Part shown: in pieces, positions 1-5,680 of the stretch
Layout: every line of letters begins with the position of its first letter
Numbering within the stretch: the stretch's first letter is position 1
NCBI GenBank assembly: GCA_043818215.1
Contig: JBDRGC010000328.1
Span: 1 to 9,456 of the forward strand
DNA length: 9,456 nucleotides
Source: JBDRGC01 sp043818215
Lineage (GTDB): Bacteria > Chloroflexota > Anaerolineae > Anaerolineales > UBA11858
Reading direction: 5' to 3'
The notes under the pieces: generated by a model
What the model was told of the DNA's origin: nothing
Database searches by the model: none
The model's input: only the letters and a program-made list of their open reading frames with translations
Program-made: the position numbers and the translations under genes

Positions 1-256
1 CACCAGCGATCTCGGTGGTGATGATGGCAGCGTCGTTGAGCAGCTTCGCTCCCATATTCTCGACGGGATCTATTAGTTCAACGTCCTTGGCAACGGTTAC
101 ACAATCGTGGGTGATGGTGGGGCTGCCGAATTTTCGGTCCAGAGCTACATTGCGGCCTTTAGGGCCAAGGGTGGTGGCGACGGCCTTCGCCAGAGTGTCA
201 ACGCCCTTAATCAGGTAGCGGCGTGCCTCGTCAGAAAAGACTAATTGCTTTGCCAT
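1..256 (-). CDS. groL: Chaperonin GroEL, N-terminal 85 residues (truncated by window edge)
   Basis: This is the start of the 60-kDa chaperonin, which forms a cytoplasmic double ring and folds proteins in an ATP-driven cycle with GroES. The visible part is the equatorial domain. The phosphate-binding motif TLGPKGRN is at residues 29-36 and the catalytic-region Asp at D51 (E. coli D52). The stretch PTITHDCVTVAKDVEL is the family signature, followed by ENMGAKLL at 66-73. The ATG at 256 is preceded by a strong AAGGAG ribosome site. The gene follows groES in the usual order, but after an unusually long 190-base gap. Odd points: C52 replaces the near-invariant Gly after the catalytic Asp, and T81-E82 replace the usual Asn-Asp before AGDGTT. 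It may be a divergent or paralogous GroEL. The family call is secure. The remaining roughly 460 residues lie outside the window. Confidence 0.96.
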   Translation of the reverse strand, partial: MAKQLVFSDEARRYLIKGVDTLAKAVATTLGPKGRNVALDRKFGSPTITHDCVTVAKDVELIDPVENMGAKLLNDAAIITTEIAG

Positions 257-292
257 TGATTAAACTCCTTTAGGTTATATTATTGAGAATTA

Positions 293-429
293 ATGCGTTT
301 AGGATTTACGCATCTATTACAGAAAACGCTGGTTGAGCCTGGCGCTTGTACTAAGTGTGCCGAAGTGAAACCATAGTTTTCGGCACCAGTTCGTTGGTTT
401 CGATCGCGAAGCACTCAACCGACGAACTG
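293..429 (-). other. Three consecutive stem-loops in the groES-groL spacer
   Basis: The 190 bases between groES and groL carry three perfect short inverted repeats. In transcript order: CAGTTCGT/ACGAACTG (422-429 with 387-394, extended inward by GGTT/AACC after one mismatch); GTGCCGAA/TTCGGCAC (379-386 with 357-364); and ATGCGT/ACGCAT (308-313 with 293-298). None is followed by a T-run, so none looks like an intrinsic terminator. They could protect or process the bicistronic groESL message so that groES and groL reach different levels. The pairing is seen in the sequence; the role is inferred. Confidence 0.5.
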
Positions 430-446
430 CGTAAGTCCTAGCGTTG

Positions 447-740
447 TTACTCGACGATTGCCAGGATGTCGCTTTCGCGCAAAACGAGAACTTTCTCGCC
501 ATCCAGCTTGATCTCTGTACCGCCGTACTTGGCATACATAACCGTGTCGCCAACTTTGACGTCCATTTCGACGCGCTCGCCAGCGTCATTGCGGGCACCA
601 GGGCCAACTGCCAAGATTTCACCCTTTTGGGGTTTTTCTTTGGCGGTGTCGGGCAGCATAATGCCGCCAGCAGTTATATCGTCCTGCTCGATCGGTTTGA
701 CAACAACACGATCACCGAGGGGTTTGAGAGAAAAAGACAT
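447..740 (-). CDS. groES: Co-chaperonin GroES (97 aa)
   Basis: GroES forms the seven-membered lid that caps the GroEL ring and closes the folding chamber. The 97-residue length is normal for the family. Visible hallmarks are LKPLGDRVVVKP at the N-terminus, the mobile loop GGIMLPDTAKEKPQ that contacts GroEL, then GEILAVGPG, VGDTVMYAKYGGTE and the C-terminal ESDILAIVE. The ATG at 740 has an AGGAGG site eight bases upstream. It is the first gene of a groES-groL operon read on the minus strand. Regulation is visible: a consensus promoter at 894-922 and a perfect CIRCE operator at 855-881 imply HrcA repression and heat-shock induction. A miniature transposon-like element lies in the leader between CIRCE and the start codon. 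Confidence 0.97.
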   Translation of the reverse strand: MSFSLKPLGDRVVVKPIEQDDITAGGIMLPDTAKEKPQKGEILAVGPGARNDAGERVEMDVKVGDTVMYAKYGGTEIKLDGEKVLVLRESDILAIVE

Positions 741-775
741 ATTAAGCCTCCTGCACTTTCTTGTATAGTGTCAAA

Positions 776-843
776 GTATCATCTCAATAGATGAGGAAGT
801 CGAGAGTTTTGACCCCGACACCCCTTTTTTTTCGAGAAGATAC
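776..843. mobile_element. MITE-like element, copy A (68 bp), in the groES leader
   Basis: The left end is GTATCATCTCAA (776-787). The right end, read inward on the other strand, is GTATCTTCTCGAA, matching at 10 of 12 positions. The flanks GTGTCAAA (768-775) and AGGTCAAT (844-851) share GTCAA in register, which looks like a decayed 8-base target duplication. No coding capacity. The inside holds C-runs and an 8-T run, like the other two copies. It lies between CIRCE and the groES ribosome site, so its ends would form a hairpin of about 9 pairs in the groES leader RNA. This is the most decayed of the three copies. The family assignment rests on copies B and C. Confidence 0.6.
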
Positions 844-854
844 AGGTCAATTTC

Positions 855-881
855 TTAGCACTCGCCAAAACCGAGTGCTAA
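855..881. promoter_or_regulatory. CIRCE operator (HrcA binding site)
   Basis: A perfect TTAGCACTC-N9-GAGTGCTAA inverted repeat matches the CIRCE consensus at all 18 arm positions. It begins about a dozen bases downstream of the groES -10 box, at or just after the expected transcription start, where HrcA would block initiation. This places groES-groL under HrcA control. HrcA itself is not in the window. Confidence 0.97.
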
Positions 882-893
882 ACAGCTAAGCAA

Positions 894-922
894 ATAATAA
901 CTAGATTCTCAACGGAAGTCAA
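894..922 (-). promoter_or_regulatory. Sigma-A-type promoter of groES-groL
   Basis: On the minus strand, TTGACT (917-922) is followed after exactly 17 bases by TATTAT (894-899), immediately upstream of CIRCE. Each hexamer differs from consensus at one position. The arrangement (vegetative promoter plus CIRCE) is the classic class I heat-shock layout. Confidence 0.85.
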
Positions 923-1047
923 GGGAAACAATATAGGATATCAGGGATTCTAACAAAATTCTGATATTGGGGCTTAGGGGCTAGGGACTAGGTGACTAGG
1001 GATTAGGAAACTAGGAATCCGGAGAGCAGGAAAACACTAATCCGGGA
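923..1047. repeat. Divergent spacer: AT-rich inverted repeat and degenerate CTAGGG tandem repeat
   Basis: No gene is visible between the groES promoter and the nifJ leader. At 938-967, ATATCAG and CTGATAT form a 7-bp inverted repeat. At 970-1017 there is a run of imperfect units built on ACTAGG/CTAGGG/TTAGG, about seven copies with 6-9 base spacing. It is low-complexity, degenerate, and has no CRISPR-like spacers. Function is unknown. Confidence 0.6.
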
Positions 1048-1311
1048 TATAATCTGCTCCCTGATCTCATCCTGCCGCAGACGCTTTGCGTGACGGCATG
1101 ACCGTGTTGATTATATTTTGGGCAGACACACAACGATTCGTGTCTTCCGTAATCATCCTTAAGGGATTATACTTGCCACTTGGTTTTAAGCGATTAACGC
1201 GTATTTTTACGCGCAATTCAAGGTGTCTTCTCAAAAAGACAGGCTTACAGGGGTTCACCCCTCATTTCCGTCTTTTAGGATGATGCCAATTTACGAATGG
1301 AGTAAAAAAAG
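1048..1311 (+). promoter_or_regulatory. Structured leader region of nifJ with weak promoter candidates
   Basis: This stretch before nifJ holds five local hairpins: TGCCG..CGGCA enclosing ACGC-TTT-GCGT (1073-1098); AGACAC/GTGTCT (1124-1145); CGCGTA-TTTT-TACGCG (1198-1213); TGTCTT/AAGACA (1224-1241); and AGGGG-TTCA-CCCCT (1249-1262). Two -10-like hexamers exist: TATAAT at 1048-1053 without a convincing -35, and TATACT at 1168-1173 with a weak TTCCGT 17 bases upstream. A palindrome, TAATC-AT-CC-TTAA-GG-GATTA (1150-1169), overlaps the second and could be an operator. The nifJ ribosome site GGAG is at 1299-1302. I recognise no known riboswitch class. Which promoter is used cannot be decided from the sequence. 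Confidence 0.4.
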
Positions 1312-1315
1312 ATGA
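1280..1315 (+). CDS. Possible 11-codon upstream ORF overlapping the nifJ start
   Basis: ATG at 1280 opens a short frame encoding MMPIYEWSKKR. Its TGA stop (1313-1315) overlaps the nifJ ATG as ATGA, the classic arrangement for translational coupling. An AGGA lies at 1277-1280, but it is too close to, or overlaps, the first ATG, and only two bases from the second, so initiation would be poor. The peptide has no recognisable function. The frame may be chance: it is short and in a region already needed for the nifJ ribosome site. Confidence 0.2.
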   Translation: MMPIYEWSKKR

Positions 1316-4300
1316 CACGAAAAATCAAAACTCTTGACGGCATCGAGGCCGTTGCCTCTGTTGCTCACAAGATAAACGAAGTGATCGCAATTTACCCGAT
1401 CACTCCTTCTTCCGGGATGGGTGAATTGGCCGATGCTTATTCTGCAAAAGGTGAAGCCAATATTTGGGGTACTATTCCGTTGGTGGTAGAAATGCAGTCT
1501 GAGGGCGGCGCATCTGGGGCATTACACGGTGCCTTGCAAACCGGCGCGCTGTCGACCACATTCACGGCCTCGCAGGGGTTGCTGCTGATGCTCCCCAATA
1601 TGTATAAGATTGCCGGTGAGCTGACTCCTACCGTGTTCCACGTTTCAGCCCGCTCGTTAGCCGCGCAAGCTCTGTCTATCTTCGGAGATCATTCCGATGT
1701 GATGGCTGCCCGGGCGACGGGTTGGGGCCTGCTCAGTTCCGGCTCGGTGCAGGAGGCCCACGACTTCACCCTGTTTTCTCAGGCTGCCAGTCTGGAGTCG
1801 CGAGTGCCGTTCGTGCATTTCTTCGAGGGCTTCCGCGTCTCGCATGAGGTCAACAAGATCGAGATGCTCGGTGAAGATGATCTGAAAGCCATGATCGACA
1901 ACGACTTGGTGCGCGCCCACCGTGCCCGCGCCCTCACACCTGATCGCCCTGTGCTGCGCGGTACCGCCCAGAATCCGGATGTATTCTTCCAGGCTCGCGA
2001 GACTGTCAATCCCTACTACGATGCTTGCCCGGAGATCGTCCAAAAAGCGATGGACAAATTCGCCAAATTGGTCGGACGGGAATACCACTTGTTCGATTAT
2101 GTCGGCGCTCCCGATGCTGAACGCGTCATCGTGGTGATGGGCGCGGGTGGTGAAACTGCGGAGGAAACAGCCAATTATCTGAATGAGAGTGGTGAGAAAG
2201 TCGGTGTCGTCAGAGTACGCCTGTACCGGCCATTCTCCATCAAACACCTTATGGAGGCTCTGCCCTCCACCGTGAAAGTGATTGCTGCTCTGGACCGCAC
2301 CAAGGAACCCGGGGCAATTGGAGAACCGCTATACCAGGATGTGATCACCGCCATCCACGAGGCCATGACAGAGGGTATCGCTCCATTCGAGACCGCGCCG
2401 CGCGTGATCGGTGGCCGCTATGGTCTTTCTTCGAAGGAATTCACCCCCGCAATGGTCAAAGGTGTCTTCGATGAAATGCCGAAAGACAAACCCAAGAACC
2501 ACTTCACCGTGGGTATCTTCGACGATGTCGCCCACACCAGCATCGACTACGATCCTGCCTTCTCCATCGAGGGTGAGAAAACCATCCGGGCGGTCTTCTT
2601 CGGGCTGGGAGCCGACGGGACCGTGGGCGCCAACAAGAATTCTATCAAGATCATCGGCGAGGAAACCGAGAATTTCGCCCAGGGTTATTTTGTTTACGAC
2701 TCCAAGAAATCCGGCGCTAAGACAGTATCTCACCTGCGCTTTGGCCCCGACCCCATCCGGGCGCCTTATCTGGTCAGCCAGGCGAACTTTGTGGCCTGCC
2801 ATCAATTCAATTTCATCGAGCAGGTCGATATGCTCAAGTATGCCTCACCGGGAGCAGTCTTCCTGCTTAATAGTCTCTACGGCCCCGATGAAGTTTGGGA
2901 TCACCTTCCCAAGGAAGTTCAGGCCGCGATCATCGAAAAAGGCCTGAAATTCTACGTGATCGATGCCTACGATGTCGCTAAAGAGACCGGCATGGGAAGC
3001 CGCATCAACACTATCATGCAGACCTGTTTCTTCGCTATCAGCGGTGTTCTTCCCCCTGAGCAGGCTATCACTGCTATCAAAGACGCCATCAAGAAGACTT
3101 ACGGCAAACGTGGCGAGGCTGTGGTACAGCAGAACTTCGCGGCTGTGGATCAGGCTATCGAAAACCTTCACAAAGTCGAAGTGCCAGGCAAGGTTACCAG
3201 CAAACTAACCCGCCGGGATCCCGTACCTGCCGCAGCTCCCGAATTTGTGCGCCAGGTTTTGGGCGCCATTATCAGCGATCAGGGCGATGATCTGCCCGTC
3301 AGCGCATTTGCTGCGGATGGCACTTTCCCAACCGCGACGACTCAATGGGAAAAGCGCAACGTGGCTCTGGAAATCCCAGTTTGGGAGCCAGACTTGTGCA
3401 TCCAGTGCGGTAAATGTTCCATTGTTTGCCCCCATGCAGCCATTCGGCAAAATGTGTATGATCCTGCTCACCTGGAAAATGCGCCCGAGACTTTCAAATT
3501 TGCTGAGTCTCGTTTCCGCGAATTCCCCGATTGGAAGTTCAGTATTCAGAACGCACCCGAGGACTGCACCGGATGCGGTCTATGTGTAGAAGCCTGTCCC
3601 ACCATAGACAAGGAAAATCCCGAACGCAAAGCCATCAATATGGCACCGCAACCGCCCCTGCGCGAGCAGGAAAATGAAAACTGGGAATTTTTCCGCAACC
3701 TGCCTGAGGCTGATCGCACTAAGATCAAGTTGGGCACGCTCAAGAATTCCCAATTGCTGCAACCTCTGTTCGAGTTCTCCGGAGCCTGCGCTGGTTGTGG
3801 CGAAACCCCTTATATCAAACTGGCAAGTCAATTATTCGGCGACCGCATGATTATCGCCAATGCAACCGGCTGCTCGAGCATCTACGGCGGTAACCTGCCG
3901 ACCACGCCCTACGCAGTCAACAAAGACGGCCGCGGCCCGACATGGTCCAACTCCTTGTTCGAGGATAATGCTGAGTTCGGCATGGGCATGCGCTTGACCA
4001 TCGACAAGCACACTGAGTATGCCCGCGAGCTGCTCCCGCAATTGGCTGGTATAGTCGGTGAACAATTGGTAGACGAAGTACTCGCTGCCGATATGTCTGA
4101 CGAGGCCGGCATTCAGGCCCAACGCGAGCGCGTCGAGATTCTCAAGCAGCGGCTGGCAGGCAATGACGATCCAAAAGCAAAGGATCTGCTCAGTCTTGCA
4201 GACATGCTAGTCAAGAAGAGCGTGTGGATCATCGGTGGTGATGGCTGGGCTTATGACATCGGCTATGGCGGTTTGGATCACGTACTGGCCTCCGGGCGCA

Positions 4301-4875
4301 ACGTGAATGTGCTGGTTCTGGATACGCAGGTTTACTCTAACACCGGCGGGCAATCATCCAAAGCCACCCCGCGGGCAGCGGTTGCCAAGTTCGCGGCCAA
4401 AGGTAAAGACTCCCCAAGGAAAGACCTTGGCATGATTGCCATGACTTATGGTTATATTTACGTAGCTCAGGTTGCCATGGGAGCCAAAGACACGCAAACT
4501 CTGCGGGCCTTCATCGAAGCCGAGGCCTACGAGGGACCATCCCTGATCCTGGCTTACAGCCCCTGCATTGCTCACGGTATTGATATGAGCAAAGGTTTGG
4601 AGCAGCAAAAGCTGGCCGTGAATTCAGGTCTGTGGCCGCTTTATCGCTACAACCCCGAACTAGCCGCTCAAGGCAAGAATCCGCTGAAGCTGGACTCCAA
4701 GGCTCCGAGTGTTCCGCTATCGGAATATGCCTACAATGAGACCCGCTACCGGATGCTTTTACAGAGCGATGAAAGCCGAGCAGAAATGCTGATGAAACTG
4801 GCGCAGGAAGATGTGAACTCTCGCTGGCGAATGTACGAACAAATGGCTGCCGCCAAGTACGGCAACAACGAGTAA
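1312..4875 (+). CDS. nifJ: Pyruvate:ferredoxin (flavodoxin) oxidoreductase, single-chain (1187 aa)
   Basis: This cytoplasmic enzyme oxidatively decarboxylates pyruvate with CoA to acetyl-CoA and CO2 and passes two electrons to ferredoxin or flavodoxin. It is central to anaerobic carbon and energy metabolism and can run in reverse. Domain I has the pyruvate/TPP motif YPITPSS (28-34, T31), E64 in EMQSEGGA and R114 in SARS, matching the Desulfovibrio africanus active-site numbering. The gamma-type domain is roughly 420-630. A ferredoxin domain carries two 4Fe-4S motifs, C696/C699/C702/C706 and C752/C755/C758/C762. The TPP domain supplies the third cluster's ligands C826, C829, C854 and C1085, plus GDGWAYDIG from G976. 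All catalytic and cluster residues are present. Length is close to other one-chain enzymes (about 1170-1230). The ATG at 1312 follows GGAG by nine bases. The gene is monocistronic, ending at the 4973-5006 terminator. The symbol por is also used. Confidence 0.98.
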   Translation: MTRKIKTLDGIEAVASVAHKINEVIAIYPITPSSGMGELADAYSAKGEANIWGTIPLVVEMQSEGGASGALHGALQTGALSTTFTASQGLLLMLPNMYKIAGELTPTVFHVSARSLAAQALSIFGDHSDVMAARATGWGLLSSGSVQEAHDFTLFSQAASLESRVPFVHFFEGFRVSHEVNKIEMLGEDDLKAMIDNDLVRAHRARALTPDRPVLRGTAQNPDVFFQARETVNPYYDACPEIVQKAMDKFAKLVGREYHLFDYVGAPDAERVIVVMGAGGETAEETANYLNESGEKVGVVRVRLYRPFSIKHLMEALPSTVKVIAALDRTKEPGAIGEPLYQDVITAIHEAMTEGIAPFETAPRVIGGRYGLSSKEFTPAMVKGVFDEMPKDKPKNHFTVGIFDDVAHTSIDYDPAFSIEGEKTIRAVFFGLGADGTVGANKNSIKIIGEETENFAQGYFVYDSKKSGAKTVSHLRFGPDPIRAPYLVSQANFVACHQFNFIEQVDMLKYASPGAVFLLNSLYGPDEVWDHLPKEVQAAIIEKGLKFYVIDAYDVAKETGMGSRINTIMQTCFFAISGVLPPEQAITAIKDAIKKTYGKRGEAVVQQNFAAVDQAIENLHKVEVPGKVTSKLTRRDPVPAAAPEFVRQVLGAIISDQGDDLPVSAFAADGTFPTATTQWEKRNVALEIPVWEPDLCIQCGKCSIVCPHAAIRQNVYDPAHLENAPETFKFAESRFREFPDWKFSIQNAPEDCTGCGLCVEACPTIDKENPERKAINMAPQPPLREQENENWEFFRNLPEADRTKIKLGTLKNSQLLQPLFEFSGACAGCGETPYIKLASQLFGDRMIIANATGCSSIYGGNLPTTPYAVNKDGRGPTWSNSLFEDNAEFGMGMRLTIDKHTEYARELLPQLAGIVGEQLVDEVLAADMSDEAGIQAQRERVEILKQRLAGNDDPKAKDLLSLADMLVKKSVWIIGGDGWAYDIGYGGLDHVLASGRNVNVLVLDTQVYSNTGGQSSKATPRAAVAKFAAKGKDSPRKDLGMIAMTYGYIYVAQVAMGAKDTQTLRAFIEAEAYEGPSLILAYSPCIAHGIDMSKGLEQQKLAVNSGLWPLYRYNPELAAQGKNPLKLDSKAPSVPLSEYAYNETRYRMLLQSDESRAEMLMKLAQEDVNSRWRMYEQMAAAKYGNNE

Positions 4876-4887
4876 ATAGCGCAAGCA

Positions 4888-4960
4888 GTATCATCTCAAT
4901 ACCCATAGGGCACTATAGCAAATAGGGGATGCCCCTCTCCCCTCCTCTTTGAGAAAATAC
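4888..4960. mobile_element. MITE-like element, copy B (73 bp), after nifJ
   Basis: The left end is GTATCATCTCAA (4888-4899). The right end, read inward, is GTATTTTCTCAA, matching at 10 of 12 positions. It is flanked immediately on both sides by the identical 8-mer CGCAAGCA (4880-4887 and 4961-4968), a perfect target-site duplication. Its first 31 bases match copy C except for one base in the terminal repeat. It then lacks the right half of copy C's palindrome and rejoins at CAAAT-GGGG, so it resembles a deletion derivative. Non-coding. It lies 12 bases past the nifJ stop, upstream of the terminator. Confidence 0.85.
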
Positions 4961-4972
4961 CGCAAGCAAAAC

Positions 4973-5006
4973 AAAAAAAGGGACGTTCGATTGAACGTCC
5001 CTTTTT
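4973..5006. terminator. Bidirectional intrinsic terminator between convergent nifJ and infA
   Basis: A perfect 9-bp stem GGGACGTTC/GAACGTCCC (4980-4988 with 4993-5001) with loop GATT has seven A before it and five T after it. It therefore works as a rho-independent terminator in both directions. It ends nifJ (stop at 4875) on the plus strand and infA (stop at 5107) on the minus strand. Confidence 0.95.
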
Positions 5007-5106
5007 CGTTGTAATGCAGGCTGTGTCTAAATTATAAGGGTTTTGGTTCCACTAGAACCAAGAATCCAAATTAATCTCAATAATTCCGTAAATGAACATC
5101 GGGGAA

Positions 5107-5355
5107 CTAACTCGCAGCAGGGGACGGCGCACCCTTCTTGTGGCGATATACAATCCTTCCCCGCTTTAGATCGTACGGGGATATTTCTACACGGACACGA
5201 TCCCCTAACAAAATACGAATGTAATACTTGCGCATTTTACCGGATAGATAAGCCAGAACTTCGTGGTCGTTATCCAGGCGCACCCGGAATTGTGTCCCCG
5301 GCAACGCTTCGATTACCATACCTTCGACCTGGATCTTGCCTTCATCTTTAGCCAT
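5107..5355 (-). CDS. infA: Translation initiation factor IF-1 (82 aa)
   Basis: IF-1 is a small OB-fold protein that binds the A site of the 30S subunit during initiation. The sequence matches along its length: GMVIEALPGTQFRVRLDNDHEVLAYLSGKMRKYYIRILLGDRVRVEISPYDLKRGRIVYR, with the GKMRK-YIRI core and the PYDL-KGRI end (written here as PYDLKRGRI). A short tail, HKKGAPSPAAS, extends it past the usual 72 residues. I chose the ATG at 5355 (MAKDEGKI) over the in-frame ATG at 5379 because the family begins MAK and AGAGGTG sits eight bases upstream of 5355. It lies outside the ribosomal-protein operon where infA is often found, downstream of rpsU on the same strand but 325 bases away, so it may have its own promoter. 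Confidence 0.97.
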   Translation of the reverse strand: MAKDEGKIQVEGMVIEALPGTQFRVRLDNDHEVLAYLSGKMRKYYIRILLGDRVRVEISPYDLKRGRIVYRHKKGAPSPAAS

Positions 5356-5404
5356 GAACACCTCTGGAATGTAAGGCACTGCAATCAGTACCCTTGAGAA
5401 AATT

Positions 5405-5433
5405 CCTTTACCTGTCTACTTTGACAATGTCAA
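5405..5433 (-). promoter_or_regulatory. Candidate proximal promoter of infA
   Basis: On the minus strand a perfect -35, TTGACA (5428-5433), is followed after 17 bases by TAAAGG (5405-5410), a poor -10. The expected start is about 40 bases before the infA ATG. The -35 is half of a 6+1+6 palindrome, TTGACA-A-TGTCAA (5421-5433), which could bind a regulator. The weak -10 keeps confidence low. An extended -10 inside MITE copy C is the alternative. Confidence 0.35.
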
Positions 5434-5441
5434 GTTAGTTG

Positions 5442-5498
5442 GTAGTGGCGCACGAGAGTGCATCGTCCGGCACAAGGGACACTCTCGTGTCCCACTAC
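5442..5498 (-). repeat. Large imperfect palindrome with an alternative hairpin, upstream of infA
   Basis: The arms GTAGTGG-CG-CACGAGAGTG (5442-5460) and CACTCTCGTG-TC-CCACTAC (5480-5498) pair at 17 of 19 positions around a 19-base loop. The right arm can instead fold alone as GGGACAC-TCTC-GTGTCCC (5476-5493), a perfect 7-bp hairpin. In transcript terms the two structures are mutually exclusive. No flanking duplication is visible, so I do not call it a transposon. It may be a dispersed palindromic repeat or an RNA element in the rpsU-infA readthrough transcript. Confidence 0.6.
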
Positions 5499-5518
5499 AA
5501 ACCTTCCTCGCCCGATTC

Positions 5519-5650
5519 GTGTCATCTCAATACCCATAGGGCACTATAGTGCCCTATGGGCATTATAACAAATGGGGGAAAATGGGGGGTTGTTAAATGC
5601 GCCTGCTACGCATTTCGCAGCCCCTTCACCATTTATTTTTGAGATGATAC
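5519..5650. mobile_element. MITE-like element, copy C (132 bp), between rpsU and infA
   Basis: The ends GTGTCATCTCAA (5519-5530) and TTGAGATGATAC (5639-5650) are inverted repeats matching at 11 of 12. Flanks CCCGATTC (5511-5518) and CCGGATTC (5651-5658) match at 7 of 8, a near-perfect target duplication of the same length as copy B's. Inside are a perfect 28-bp palindrome (5533-5560), G-rich tracts, and a 7-bp hairpin AAATGCG/CGCATTT (5595-5615). No coding capacity, so any transposition would need a transposase supplied from elsewhere. This is the longest and probably the most complete copy in the window. Confidence 0.82.
5562..5570 (-). promoter_or_regulatory. Extended -10 promoter motif inside MITE copy C, reading toward infA
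   Basis: Minus-strand TGTTATAAT is a consensus extended -10 (TGnTATAAT), with no recognisable -35. Transcription would start at about 5555, inside the 28-bp palindrome, so the palindrome could be an operator or would form part of the 5' end of the RNA. It would give an infA transcript with a leader of about 200 bases. Copy B has lost this motif. Confidence 0.45.
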
Positions 5651-5680
5651 CCGGATTCTGTGAAACTTGACACTACCAAA

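Noticed and set aside
970..1017. CRISPR array
   Set aside because: Units are 6-9 bases and degenerate with no spacers of uniform length; no cas genes.
1086..1283. Open frame of 65 codons (TTG start) upstream of nifJ
   Set aside because: No ribosome site, no recognisable domain, lies across several hairpins; better explained as leader RNA.
1657..2247. Minus-strand open frame of 196 codons inside nifJ
   Set aside because: Shadow of the nifJ reading frame; no family resemblance, and nifJ is intact across it.
5356..5379. Longer IF-1 start at 5379 (MPYIPEVF...)
   Set aside because: The family begins MAK, and the ribosome site AGAGGTG is placed for the ATG at 5355.
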